Positions 4,810 through 5,168 of a stretch of DNA of 5,168 bases are shown one piece after another. The DNA is taken from contig CANRLE010000071.1 of NCBI GenBank assembly GCA_947631385.1, forward strand, positions 1-5,168, in the 5' to 3' direction. Source of the stretch: an uncultured Clostridia bacterium. GTDB lineage: Bacteria > Bacillota > Clostridia > TANB77 > CAG-508. Numbering within the stretch: position 1 is the first letter of the stretch; each line of letters begins with the position of its first letter. The translations under genes and the position numbers were made by a program. The notes beneath the pieces are model-generated. The model was not told the DNA's origin. It made no database searches and was given only the letters and a program-made list of their open reading frames with translations.

Positions 4810-5168
4810 ATGATGGATTACAATGATGATAGCAATATTACAATGATGGATGGAACTGCTACCATTAAAGTCATTGGTGTTGGAGGTGCTGGAAATAATG
4901 CTGTTAATAGAATGATTGATGCTGGAATTAAAGGCGTTGATTTCATTGCTGTTAATACAGATAGACAAGCACTACAAACATCAAAAGCAAATACTAAAAT
5001 ACAAATAGGAGAAAAGATTACAAGAGGATTAGGAGCAGGAGCAAATCCTGATATTGGTGCTCAATCAGCTGAAGAAAGTAAATCTGAAATAGCAGAAGTA
5101 CTAAGAGGAGCAGATATGGTATTTGTAACTGCCGGAATGGGTGGTGGAACAGGTACAGGAGCTGCACC
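4810..5168 (+). CDS. ftsZ: Cell division protein FtsZ, N-terminal part (3' truncated by window)
   Basis: The first 119 residues and two bases of the next codon are present; the family is typically 350-400 residues. FtsZ is the cytosolic tubulin-like GTPase that polymerises into the division ring and is anchored by FtsA. A short acidic N-terminal tail (about 1-17) precedes the GTP-binding fold: IKVIGVGGAGNNAVNRM (19-35), DFIAVNTDRQAL (44-55), IGEKITRGLGAGANPDIGAQSAEES (66-90) and the tubulin signature GMGGGTGTGAA (109-119), cut by the window end just before its Pro. These are the nucleotide-binding loops and all key glycines are intact. The start is one of two adjacent ATG codons after a strong Shine-Dalgarno. 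Co-transcription with ftsA is likely. There is no sign of damage. Confidence 0.97.
   Translation, partial: MMDYNDDSNITMMDGTATIKVIGVGGAGNNAVNRMIDAGIKGVDFIAVNTDRQALQTSKANTKIQIGEKITRGLGAGANPDIGAQSAEESKSEIAEVLRGADMVFVTAGMGGGTGTGAA

Noticed and set aside
4817..4848. Twelve-base direct repeat (ATTACAATGATG) at the start of ftsZ
   Set aside because: The copies are 20 nt apart, so not in the same frame, and lie in the variable acidic tail; low-complexity coincidence is enough to explain it.

Overview
The window is a stretch of a bacterial division and cell-wall (dcw) gene cluster, all on the + strand. Left to right it holds the 3' part of murA, divIB/ftsQ, two adjacent DUF881 membrane/coiled-coil genes (the positions of Bacillus subtilis ylxW and ylxX), sbp (small basic protein, DUF1290), ftsA, and the 5' part of ftsZ. 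The DNA is strongly AT-rich, codons favour A/T in third position, and every start has a purine-rich Shine-Dalgarno. The order murA-divIB-DUF881-DUF881-sbp-ftsA-ftsZ is typical of low-GC Firmicutes. With murA directly before divIB it points to Clostridia rather than Bacilli. I cannot name a genus.

Region 1-3298 looks like one transcript. Spacings are 11 to 51 nt and Shine-Dalgarno sites often overlap the preceding stop codon. MurA makes the first committed peptidoglycan precursor. DivIB is a single-pass divisome protein. The two DUF881 proteins are single-pass with an external coiled coil. Sbp is a small multi-pass membrane protein. The murA/divIB junction carries a perfect 8-bp hairpin starting inside the murA stop codon, and a competing fold that would cover the divIB ribosome binding site.

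Region 3299-3495 (197 nt) holds no gene but is the main regulatory node. In order it has a long AT-rich hairpin with a short T-run (probable terminator of the upstream operon), four tandem 11-bp AT-rich units, a promoter with a perfect TTGACA -35 box, and the Shine-Dalgarno of a TTG-started ftsA. FtsA and FtsZ therefore appear to form a separate transcription unit. FtsA is the actin-like membrane tether, ending in an amphipathic helix; FtsZ is the tubulin-like ring GTPase. An 84-nt gap between them carries a bulged hairpin with no T-run.

Overall this is a conserved core region. I found no mobile element, CRISPR, RNA gene, phage gene or defence system. The points worth a second look are the helically phased 11-bp repeats before the ftsA promoter, the possible switchable structure before divIB, the divergence of the DUF881 pair, and a Gly-to-Gln change in the FtsA nucleotide-binding motif.
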